Assembly: GCA_020201015.1 (NCBI GenBank)
Contig: JAIVHN010000051.1
Location: 1-9,887, forward strand
From: Spirochaeta sp.
Lineage (GTDB): Bacteria > Spirochaetota > Spirochaetia > DSM-27196 > SLAA01
DNA length: 9,887 nt
Direction: 5' to 3'
In this document: in pieces, positions 1 to 6,767 of the stretch
Layout: each line of letters starts with the position of its first letter
How positions within the stretch are numbered: position 1 is the stretch's first letter
Made by a program: the position numbers and the translations under genes
The notes under the pieces: model-generated
Databases searched by the model: none
The model's input: the letters and a program-made list of their open reading frames with translations, nothing else
Told to the model about the DNA's origin: nothing

Positions 1-147
1 GATGATATCTTGTCTGCCATTAAGAGTTTTTTCGAACAATCCATGTGGAAAGATGCCCGGGTGCCCAAGGCCGACGCGTCTAAGGTAGCTGAGCTTATTG
101 TCTTGGAGTTCAAGAAGATCATGATTGGGCCCGACGGCGAGTTCTAA
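1..147 (+). CDS. C-terminal end of an unidentified protein (5' end outside window)
   Basis: An open frame runs from the first base to a TAA at 145-147 and encodes the last 48 residues of a protein. The tail is mostly helical in character, mixed in charge and ends I-G-P-D-G-E-F. No transmembrane segment or recognisable motif is visible, and I do not recognise the family. It is taken as a real gene end because the frame is open throughout, its composition looks coding, and a strong factor-independent terminator follows 42 bases after the stop. It converges with nifJ, so it is not part of that operon. Confidence 0.6.
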   Translation, partial: DDILSAIKSFFEQSMWKDARVPKADASKVAELIVLEFKKIMIGPDGEF

Positions 148-189
148 CAGCTTACATGTGAAATGTAGTGTACACAGGATTAGAAAACA

Positions 190-216
190 AAAGCCCGGCG
201 GAAACGCCGGGCTTTT
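190..216. terminator. Bidirectional rho-independent terminator
   Basis: The arms AGCCCGGCG (192-200) and CGCCGGGCT (205-213) form a perfect 9-bp, GC-rich stem closed by a GAAA tetraloop. On the + strand the stem is followed by a run of T. On the minus strand it is followed by TTTTGTTTT-type sequence, from the A-rich stretch before 192. It therefore fits termination of both the + strand gene ending at 147 and the minus strand nifJ ending at 283. Confidence 0.9.
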
Positions 217-282
217 TCGTAGGGTGAAAGGAAGTAACACAGCCGCCTGGGCGGCCGTGCTATTCCCGTGTTGTGAGCGCCT

Positions 283-3200
283 TTAGAACTGCTGCTCTGA
301 AAGGTGCTTGTACTGGGCCCAGATCGTCTTCACGTTCTTGCGGCTTTGTTCCAGATACTTCTGTGCCAACTCCGGCTGTGAAGCCTTGAGGGAGCGGTAC
401 CGAGTCTCTTTGTAGATGTAGTCCGCAACATCGGTTGTTGGTTCCTTGTAGTCGAGGGTCAATGGGTTTTTGCCCTCGTCCGCAAGTAAGGGGTTGAAGC
501 GGTATAGTGGCCACATACCGGAGGTAACGGCCGCTTTTTGCTGTTCAAGTCCCTTTGACATGTCGATGCCGTGTGCAACGCAGTGCGAGTACGCGATGAT
601 AATGGAGGGACCGTCATATGCCTCAGCTTCCTGGAAAGCTTTGATGGTCTGGATGCGGTTGTAGCCCATCGCGATGCGAGCGACGTATACGTACCCATAA
701 CTCATGGCCATAAGCCCCAAGTCTTTCTTCTTAATGTTCTTGCCGCTATAGGCAAACTTGGCGATAGCCCCGATTGGGGTGGCCTTGGACATTTGTCCGC
801 CGGTGTTGGAGTAGGCTTCGGTGTCCATAACAAGAATGTTAATGTTACGGCCCGATGCAATCACGTGGTCAAGACCACCAAATCCGATGTCGTATGCCCA
901 GCCATCACCGCCAAGCACCCAAACCGATTTCTTAATGAGCTGGTCGGCGGTTGCAATCACGTTCTTTGCAGTCTCGGACTTAGCCGTGGCCAATGCCTTC
1001 TTGAGTTCCGCTACGCTCTTGCGTTGTGCCTCAATTTCGTCTTGGGTCGTCTGCTTATTATCCAGGATTGCCTGGAGAAGCTTGACCTGGGCTCCTTCGC
1101 CGCCTTGCTCTTTCAACTCTGCGACCAACTGGAGTGCAAACTTGTGCTGCTGGTCGGCCGTGAGACGCATGCCAAAACCAAACTCGGCCGCATCCTCAAA
1201 GAGGCTGTTTGACCATGCCGGTCCACGTCCGTCTGCTCGCTGTGAGTACGGTGTTGTCGGTAGGTTACCACCGTAGATCGATGAACAACCGGTTGCGTTA
1301 GCAATTACTGCTCGATCACCAAAGAGCTGTGACATGAGTTTAACGTAGGGTGTTTCACCACATCCTGCGCACGCACCTGAGAACTCAAACAATGGCTCCA
1401 GCATCTGAGTGCCCTTAGTTGTGTTCAGGTTAAGTGTGTGGCGGTCCGGATTGGGGATATCGTTCAAGAAGAACTCCCAGTTCTCGGCTTCGGGGTCACG
1501 GAGCGGTGCCTGTGGTTCCATGTTAATTGCTTTACGGCCCGTTTTCTCACCATCAACCTTTTCATGTGCGGGACATGCGTCAATACAGAGTCCACAGCCG
1601 GTACAGTCTTCAGGTGCAATCTGAATGGTATATTTCATACCCTCAAACTCTTTGCCCTTGGCATCACAGCTCTTGAAGGTCTTTGGTGCTTTGCCGAGTA
1701 CTTTTTCGTCATACGCTTTCATGCGGATAGTTGCATGCGGACAAACAGCAGAACAGTCACCGCACTGTATACATACTTCCGGGATCCACACTGGAATAGC
1801 TTCCGCTATATTCCGTTTTTCCCACTTCGTGGTTCCGGTTGGGTAGGTTCCGTCATTCGGCAGAAGTGATACAGGAAGAAGATGTCCACGACCAGCAATA
1901 ATTTCACCGGTTACCTTTTGCACGAACTCAGGCGCAGTAGCCGAGACGGCCGGTAGCATGTGGCGATCGCCTTTGGTCTCTTTTGGGTAGTCGACCTCTT
2001 CAATGGCGTTCAGCGCGGCATCAACTGTGCTGAGGTTAGCATCAACGACATCTTGTCCTTTTTTTGCATAGGTTTTCTTGATAGCGTTTCGAATAAGATC
2101 TACCGCCTCGTCCTCAGGCAAAATACCGGAGATCTTAAAGAACGCGGTCTGCATGATAACGTTAATGCGGCTACCCATGCCAAGTTCGTCGGCAATGCGC
2201 ACAGCGTCAATTACGTAGAACTTAAGCTTCTTGGCGATAATCTCTTTCTGAACCTCAACTGTGAGGTGGTCCCAGACTTCATTTGCAGGATATGCAGCTG
2301 CCAGGAGGAACGTTCCACCGGCCTCAACCTTGTCCAGCATTTCCAGCTTTTCCATGAAGGAGAACTTGTGGCAAGCTATGAAGTTGGCTTTGGTAATGAG
2401 GTAGGTGCTCTTAATTGGTTCCGGTCCGAAACGAAGGTGAGATACAGTCGTAGTACCGGCTTTCTTTGAGTCATAGACAAAATAGGCTTGCGCGTAGTTG
2501 TCGGTAGCGCCGCCAATGATCTTAATCGAGTTTTTGTTTGCGCCAACGGTACCGTCCGATCCAAGTCCGTAGAACAGTGCACGGTGAACTTTCTCACCTT
2601 CGGTAGAGAAGCTCTCGTCCCACGCCAGACTGGTCTTGGTTACATCGTCATTAATACCAATAGTGAAGTGATTCTTAGGTTTCGCTTGCTTGAGGTTGTC
2701 GAAGACTGCCTTACACATAGCTGGAGTGAACTCGTTGGAGCCAAGCGCGTAACGCCCGCCTACAATAGCCGGGATTTTACTGAACTTAGAACTACCTTCT
2801 GCCATGGTCTCGGAAAATGCAGTACATACGTCTTCATAGAGTGGTTCACCAAGTGAGCCGGGCTCTTTGGTTCGGTCAAGAACAGCAATGGACTTGACGC
2901 TTGCAGGAAGAGCATCAATAAGATGTTTGGTGCTCCATGGTCGGAAAAGTCGAACCTTTAACACACCAACTTTTTCATTTTTGTTCTTGTTAAGTGCTTC
3001 AACCGCTTCGTCCATTGCCTCGGCGCCGGAGCACATGAGAACTGCAACACGTTCGGCGTCGGGCGCTCCTGAGTAGTCAAAAAGATTATATTTTCGGCCT
3101 ACGATTTTGGCAAACTTGTCCATTTCTTTCTGAACAATCTCTGGAGTTGCATCATAGAACTTATTCGGCGTCTCACGAGCAGCAAAAAACACGTCAGGAT

Positions 3201-3864
3201 TCTGGCTGGTACCGCGAATGCTGGGATGCTCGGGGTCAAGGGCGCGACCGCGATGCGCACGTACGGCGTCATTGTCGATCATCTGTCGCATGTCGTCGTA
3301 GCTAAGCTCTTCCACCTTCTGAACCTCGTGTGAGGTGCGGAACCCGTCAAAAAAGTGAAGAAAAGGCACGCGACTTTTCAAAGTAGATGATTGTGCAATG
3401 AGTGCCAGGTCCATAACCTCTTGAACAGAGTTAGACGCAAGGATTGCAAAGCCGGTTGCGCGGGCAGCCATAACGTCGGAGTGATCACCAAAGATGCTCA
3501 AGGCTTGGCCACTAACTGCCCGAGCCGATACATGGAACACCGTTGCGGTGAGCTCACCGGCAATTTTGTACATATTTGGAATCTTCAGCAGCAAACCTTG
3601 GCTTGCAGTGAAGGTACAGGTTAGCGCTCCGGTTGTAAGGGCACCATGGACGGCACCGGCGGCGCCAGCTTCCGACTGAAGTTCTACGACATCAGGGATT
3701 CCGCCCCAAAGGTTCGTTCGTCCTTCTGCCGAATACTGATCCGACAGTTCGCCCATTGGTGAGGACGGTGTAATCGGATATATTGCGATTACCTCATTCG
3801 TTGCATGTGCAACGTGAGCGGCCGCAGTGTTACCGTCAATAGTGACCATATTTCTCTTAGCCAT
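283..3864 (-). CDS. nifJ: Pyruvate:ferredoxin (flavodoxin) oxidoreductase, single-chain PFOR
   Basis: This enzyme oxidatively decarboxylates pyruvate to acetyl-CoA and CO2 and passes electrons to ferredoxin or flavodoxin in the cytoplasm; it is a core step of anaerobic fermentation. At 1193 residues it has the usual length of the fused homodimeric form. In order it shows the pyrimidine-binding TPP domain (YPITPSSP at 29-36, Q-S-E-A-G with Glu65, Arg115), the transketolase-C-like domain, the gamma domain (about 425-625) and a two-cluster ferredoxin domain (Cys698/701/704/708 and Cys754/757/760/764). Last comes the TPP-diphosphate domain with GGDGWAYDIG at 985-994 and N1020. Cys832, Cys835, Cys860 and Cys1095 would bind the proximal [4Fe-4S] cluster, with spacing like the Desulfovibrio africanus enzyme. 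The C-terminus stops soon after the catalytic core, so the extra domain VII of that enzyme appears absent. The ATG start has AGGAGA (3875-3880) 10 bases upstream and a family-typical N-terminus. It is transcribed alone, divergently from mnmG. Confidence 0.98.
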   Translation of the reverse strand: MAKRNMVTIDGNTAAAHVAHATNEVIAIYPITPSSPMGELSDQYSAEGRTNLWGGIPDVVELQSEAGAAGAVHGALTTGALTCTFTASQGLLLKIPNMYKIAGELTATVFHVSARAVSGQALSIFGDHSDVMAARATGFAILASNSVQEVMDLALIAQSSTLKSRVPFLHFFDGFRTSHEVQKVEELSYDDMRQMIDNDAVRAHRGRALDPEHPSIRGTSQNPDVFFAARETPNKFYDATPEIVQKEMDKFAKIVGRKYNLFDYSGAPDAERVAVLMCSGAEAMDEAVEALNKNKNEKVGVLKVRLFRPWSTKHLIDALPASVKSIAVLDRTKEPGSLGEPLYEDVCTAFSETMAEGSSKFSKIPAIVGGRYALGSNEFTPAMCKAVFDNLKQAKPKNHFTIGINDDVTKTSLAWDESFSTEGEKVHRALFYGLGSDGTVGANKNSIKIIGGATDNYAQAYFVYDSKKAGTTTVSHLRFGPEPIKSTYLITKANFIACHKFSFMEKLEMLDKVEAGGTFLLAAAYPANEVWDHLTVEVQKEIIAKKLKFYVIDAVRIADELGMGSRINVIMQTAFFKISGILPEDEAVDLIRNAIKKTYAKKGQDVVDANLSTVDAALNAIEEVDYPKETKGDRHMLPAVSATAPEFVQKVTGEIIAGRGHLLPVSLLPNDGTYPTGTTKWEKRNIAEAIPVWIPEVCIQCGDCSAVCPHATIRMKAYDEKVLGKAPKTFKSCDAKGKEFEGMKYTIQIAPEDCTGCGLCIDACPAHEKVDGEKTGRKAINMEPQAPLRDPEAENWEFFLNDIPNPDRHTLNLNTTKGTQMLEPLFEFSGACAGCGETPYVKLMSQLFGDRAVIANATGCSSIYGGNLPTTPYSQRADGRGPAWSNSLFEDAAEFGFGMRLTADQQHKFALQLVAELKEQGGEGAQVKLLQAILDNKQTTQDEIEAQRKSVAELKKALATAKSETAKNVIATADQLIKKSVWVLGGDGWAYDIGFGGLDHVIASGRNINILVMDTEAYSNTGGQMSKATPIGAIAKFAYSGKNIKKKDLGLMAMSYGYVYVARIAMGYNRIQTIKAFQEAEAYDGPSIIIAYSHCVAHGIDMSKGLEQQKAAVTSGMWPLYRFNPLLADEGKNPLTLDYKEPTTDVADYIYKETRYRSLKASQPELAQKYLEQSRKNVKTIWAQYKHLSEQQF

Positions 3865-3965
3865 ATCGGTCGTTTCTCCTATAAAAATGGTGTGGATTCC
3901 ATCCTCGTCCTTGGTTCGCTACGTGCGGGATGCAGAACGAAGAAGTTGGGTTGTTAATAGGTGTA

Positions 3966-3994
3966 ACTATAGACCCGGTTGTCTGATTTTGCAA
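3966..3994 (-). promoter_or_regulatory. Predicted sigma-70-type promoter of nifJ
   Basis: On the minus strand, TTGCAA (3989-3994, four of six matches to the -35 consensus) is followed after exactly 17 bases by TATAGT (3966-3971, five of six matches to the -10). Transcription would begin near 3959, leaving a leader of about 95 nt before the nifJ ATG. I see no riboswitch-like or strong hairpin structure in that leader. The call rests on pattern only. Confidence 0.55.
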
Positions 3995-4021
3995 GCATTA
4001 ATGTGTTAAGTGAGACATCAT

Positions 4022-4039
4022 TAGTGAAATGCTTCAAAT
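4022..4039. promoter_or_regulatory. Second, weaker copy of the Rex/CRP-like operator
   Basis: TAGTGAA-ATGC-TTCAAAT matches the TTGTGAA-n4-TTCACAA pattern at 6/7 in the left arm and 5/7 in the right. Its centre (4030.5) is exactly 42 bp, or four helical turns, from the centre of the perfect palindrome, so both would face the same side of the DNA. It is about 71.5 bp upstream of the predicted nifJ start site, a spacing also known for class I CRP activation. A degenerate match in AT-rich DNA could arise by chance. Confidence 0.4.
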
Positions 4040-4063
4040 AAAGAGATGCTGTTTCAGTTTGTG

Positions 4064-4081
4064 TTGTGAAACATTTCACAA
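4064..4081. promoter_or_regulatory. Perfect 18-bp palindromic operator, Rex-like (also fits CRP/FNR-type)
   Basis: TTGTGAAACATTTCACAA is a perfect inverted repeat: 8-bp arms around CA. It fits the Rex operator pattern TTGTGAAnnnnTTCACAA. Rex is the NADH/NAD+-sensing repressor, and PFOR genes are established Rex targets in several anaerobes. The core also fits the CRP/FNR-family pattern TGTGA-N6-TCACA, so sequence alone does not say which protein binds. It lies in the divergent nifJ/mnmG region, and nifJ is the more likely target by function. Its centre (4072.5) is about 113 bp upstream of the predicted nifJ transcription start. Confidence 0.75.
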
Positions 4082-4120
4082 TACGAGTGTGTGGCTTGTT
4101 AGGAGTCCGCGTTACGCTGA

Positions 4121-4150
4121 TTGTGAGTGAGTTGCTCCTTATGCTACACT
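4121..4150 (+). promoter_or_regulatory. Possible mnmG promoter (leaderless transcript)
   Basis: TTGTGA (4121-4126, four of six to -35) and TACACT (4145-4150, four of six to -10) are separated by 18 bases. A start site 6-7 bases after the -10 box would fall on or next to the GTG at 4157, giving an mRNA with almost no leader. This agrees with the lack of a Shine-Dalgarno sequence before that GTG. Both boxes are imperfect, and overlapping alternatives such as TATGCT (4140-4145) exist. Confidence 0.4.
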
Positions 4151-4156
4151 TCGATT

Positions 4157-6010
4157 GTGGACTACGATGCAATTGTTATTGGCGCTGGCCATGCCGGTAT
4201 AGAAGCGGCCCTGGCTTTGAGTCGCCTTGGGCGTTCTACGCTTCTCATTACCCAGAATCTCGACACCGTTGGCAAACTCTCGTGTAACCCAGCAGTTGGC
4301 GGTCTGGCGAAAGGAAATATGGTTCGTGAGATTGATGCGTTAGGCGGGCAAATGGCGCGCCTGATCGATTCATCAATGATACAGTACCGAATACTTAACA
4401 GGAGCCGCGGCCCGGCCGTTCAGGCGCCACGGGCTCAAGCAGACAAACATCTGTACCAAAGGGTTGCTAAGCAGACGCTGGAGAGCACCTCCGGCCTGGA
4501 GTTATATCAAGATACTGTTTCCGAGCTGCTGTTTAATTCGGCAGGAGCCGCTGTTCGCGGAGTCTTAACCGAAAGAGGTCGGGAGATTAGTTGCAATGTG
4601 GTTGTCCTTACCACCGGCACATTCCTCAACGGTACCATTTTTATCGGCGACTATCAGGGGTCGGGCGGTAGATTAGGTGAACCGCCAGCACGTGGGCTGG
4701 AGAGAAGCTTGAGCAAGGCAGGGTTGCGCATTGGGCGCATGAAGACCGGTACCCCGGCTCGGGTTGCACGGTCTTCACTTGATCTAACCCGAATGGAGTC
4801 GCAGAACGGTGATACAGAGATGCAACCCTTCTCATTTTTATACGATCATATCGAACGCCCCTCGGTACCGTGTTATGTTACCCACACCGATGACACTACC
4901 CATGCCGCTATCCGCGATGCCATGCATAGGTCGCCGCTCTTCTCTGGAAAGATTGTGGGGCGAGGTCCGCGATACTGTCCCTCAATTGAAGACAAAGTGC
5001 AGCGTTTTCCAGATAGAGACCGTCACCATGTGTTTGTGGAGCCGGAGGGGCTTGAGACCGAGGAGATGTATCTGAACGGGCTTGCGTCTTCGCTACCCGA
5101 GGATGTGCAGTTGTCTTTTCTGAGAACCATACCGGGTTTAGAGAAGGTTCAGATTGTTCGGCCGGGGTATGCGGTGGAGTATGATTATATCGATCCCACT
5201 GGTTTGTTCCCGAGTCTCGAGTCAAAACAGGTTAAGGGGCTATTCATTGCCGGGCAGACTAACGGCACATCCGGCTACGAGGAGGCCGCAGGGCAAGGAC
5301 TCTTGGCTGGAATCAACGCCTCACGGCGGCTGGACAACGCACCACCACTGATTCTAACGCGCGCCGAGGCCTACATAGGGGTTCTGATTGACGACTTGGT
5401 GACTCTTGGAACCGAGGAGCCGTATAGGATGTTCACCTCGCGCGCCGAGCATCGCCTGCGATTGCGGCACGACTCAAGTGATATGCGTCTCTTTGAACAT
5501 GGCTATAGAGTTGGTCTTCACGACGAGGCTCGACATGAAGCGTTTTTAGCCAAGCGCAGCCACATTGAAGAGGCCAAAGAGTTACTGCAAAAACGTTTTG
5601 TTTCGGAGCATGAGCCAGCGGCGAGCATTCCAGGCGCAGCAGGGCGTAGTTTTTACCACTTATTGAGGAAGCCTGAGGTTGATATTGCGCGACTTGCCGA
5701 ATACGCACCGGAGCTCTTTACGGAGCTCCGCAGCGACTGGAGACGTCAGCTTGAGCTTGATGTTAAATACGAGGGTTATATTGTTCGTGAAGAACAACAA
5801 ATCCAACGCTTAACGAAAATGGAGTCGGTCAAGATTCCGGCCGACTTTGATTGGGCTATCGCCCCGGGTATCTCCAACGAGTCGCGCGAGAAGTTCAAGC
5901 ACATTCGCCCGCTTTCAATCGGGCAGGCTTCCAGAATTTCGGGTATTCGTGCCACCGACTTATCTATACTTATGATGTTATTAGGCCGCAACGAGCGAAA
6001 GGGGGCCTGA
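4157..6010 (+). CDS. mnmG: tRNA uridine-5-carboxymethylaminomethyl(34) synthesis protein MnmG (GidA)
   Basis: MnmG is an FAD enzyme. With the GTPase MnmE it installs the 5-carboxymethylaminomethyl group (or aminomethyl, depending on the nitrogen donor) on wobble U34 of certain tRNAs, using methylene-tetrahydrofolate. From the GTG at 4157 it is 617 aa, the normal length. The N-terminus reads M-D-Y-D-A-I-V-I-GAGHAG, a dinucleotide-binding fold starting within ten residues, as in known MnmG proteins. Further hallmarks are SCNPAVGGLAKG, the RGPAVQAPRAQADK stretch, PRYCPSIEDKV, GQTNGTSGYEEAAGQG and LGTEEPYRMFTSRAEHRL. The C-terminal MnmE/tRNA-binding region carries YEGYI and PLSIGQASRISG. An in-frame GTG at 4127 would add ten unconserved residues, and the nearest AGGAG (4101-4105) is too far from it, so 4157 is preferred. 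The stop abuts the start of rsmG, the classic gidA-gidB order. Confidence 0.97.
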   Translation: MDYDAIVIGAGHAGIEAALALSRLGRSTLLITQNLDTVGKLSCNPAVGGLAKGNMVREIDALGGQMARLIDSSMIQYRILNRSRGPAVQAPRAQADKHLYQRVAKQTLESTSGLELYQDTVSELLFNSAGAAVRGVLTERGREISCNVVVLTTGTFLNGTIFIGDYQGSGGRLGEPPARGLERSLSKAGLRIGRMKTGTPARVARSSLDLTRMESQNGDTEMQPFSFLYDHIERPSVPCYVTHTDDTTHAAIRDAMHRSPLFSGKIVGRGPRYCPSIEDKVQRFPDRDRHHVFVEPEGLETEEMYLNGLASSLPEDVQLSFLRTIPGLEKVQIVRPGYAVEYDYIDPTGLFPSLESKQVKGLFIAGQTNGTSGYEEAAGQGLLAGINASRRLDNAPPLILTRAEAYIGVLIDDLVTLGTEEPYRMFTSRAEHRLRLRHDSSDMRLFEHGYRVGLHDEARHEAFLAKRSHIEEAKELLQKRFVSEHEPAASIPGAAGRSFYHLLRKPEVDIARLAEYAPELFTELRSDWRRQLELDVKYEGYIVREEQQIQRLTKMESVKIPADFDWAIAPGISNESREKFKHIRPLSIGQASRISGIRATDLSILMMLLGRNERKGA

Positions 6011-6694
6011 TTGGCTAACATATCTCCACAGCAGGCTACGCCCCAAATGGTTGAGTGCCTAGACGCAGGCCTTGAGATGCTCGGCTTATCGCAGAAAGCA
6101 CCAGAGCAACGCGATCTCCTGCTAAAGTACCTGTCGGAGTTGCAATTATGGAATCGAAAACTTGGGCTGGTCGAGGCTGAGGGTGACGAACTGGTGGTCC
6201 GCCACGTACTTGACTGTCTAACTCCGCTTGAAATTATCAGGAGTTATTCTCCCAAAACGGTGGCTGATCTGGGTAGTGGTGCAGGCCTTCCCGGCATACC
6301 ATTGGCAATCTATATGGATAGCAGTCAGTTCGCGCTTGTAGAACGCGCTGGCCGTCGTGTGGGCTTTCTGAGAAACGCGGTTGCTTTGCTTCGGCTCAAG
6401 AATGTAAGCATCCACGAAAACGACTTCACTCGGCATATCCCGATGCAATCGGCCAGCGCGGGATACAATCTCATATGTTTTCGCGCTTTTCGTCCCTTTA
6501 GCGAGGAGTTGATTGCGGGGATCCGGCGCATTCTATCCCCGGGTGGTGTGATAGCGGCCTACAAAGGGCGGGACGAAAATGCTGTTGAGGATGCTCGGCT
6601 TTTACAGGCAGTGGGTGCAGAAACCGAGATTATTTCACTTGAGGTACCCTTTCTGAAGCACGAACGCAATCTTCTGGTAGCTCATTTTCCTTGA
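6011..6694 (+). CDS. rsmG: 16S rRNA (guanine(527)-N7)-methyltransferase RsmG (GidB)
   Basis: RsmG transfers a methyl group from S-adenosylmethionine to N7 of G527 in the 530 loop of 16S rRNA; in many bacteria its loss gives low-level streptomycin resistance. The 227-residue product has the family's length. The SAM-binding motif V-A-D-L-GSGAGLPG-I-P-L-A-I is at about 84-100, followed by F-A-L-V-E-R-A-G-R-R-V-G-F-L-R (about 107-121), the second typical block. The N-terminal helical part carries the usual W-N-R-K (47-50) and R-H-V-L-D (64-68) elements. The TTG start follows the mnmG TGA with no gap and is preceded by AAAGGGGG within the mnmG 3' end, about five bases away, so the pair is probably cotranscribed and translationally coupled. 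An ATG twelve codons inside (6047) is less well placed. Confidence 0.95.
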   Translation: MANISPQQATPQMVECLDAGLEMLGLSQKAPEQRDLLLKYLSELQLWNRKLGLVEAEGDELVVRHVLDCLTPLEIIRSYSPKTVADLGSGAGLPGIPLAIYMDSSQFALVERAGRRVGFLRNAVALLRLKNVSIHENDFTRHIPMQSASAGYNLICFRAFRPFSEELIAGIRRILSPGGVIAAYKGRDENAVEDARLLQAVGAETEIISLEVPFLKHERNLLVAHFP

Positions 6695-6736
6695 CTGTTG
6701 CGAGATCAACTCGTCTATCTATCCTTTAACTTGCAT

Positions 6737-6767
6737 GCCGGTACGCATCTTAAGCGTCGGCTTTTTT
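6737..6767 (+). terminator. Rho-independent terminator of mnmG-rsmG, inside the end of the convergent gene
   Basis: GCCG-GT-ACGC (6737-6746) pairs with GCGTCGGC (6754-6761) as an 8-bp stem with a two-base bulge and a 7-base loop, followed directly by six T (6762-6767). It ends transcription 43 bases after the rsmG stop. Its 3' arm and T run are also the last codons (K-K-A-D-A) of the minus-strand TPR gene. I found no comparable T-run hairpin serving the minus strand here. Confidence 0.75.

Noticed and set aside
153..167. Short inverted repeat TACAT-GTGAA-ATGTA after the first gene
   Set aside because: The stem is only 5 bp and AT-rich, so it is too weak to call.
242..255. Small GC hairpin GCCGC-CTGG-GCGGC downstream of nifJ
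   Set aside because: There is no T run on either strand and the loop is small. The 190-216 hairpin is a far better terminator.
571..1212. A 213-codon + strand open frame antisense to nifJ
   Set aside because: It lies wholly within the conserved ferredoxin/TPP-domain part of nifJ on the other strand. It has no supported ribosome site or recognisable domain, and is a shadow of the real gene. The + strand frames at 1960-2469 and 2488-2856 are rejected for the same reason.
4127..4156. Upstream in-frame GTG as the mnmG start
   Set aside because: It would add ten residues (starting S-C-S-L-C) not expected in MnmG. The nearest AGGAG is about 21 bases away, and the start would lie inside the likely promoter.
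5709..5730. Perfect 8-bp inverted repeat (CGGAGCTC / GAGCTCCG) within mnmG
   Set aside because: It is explained by two copies of a palindromic GAGCTC-containing codon string in conserved coding sequence, with no T run and no sign of a regulatory role.
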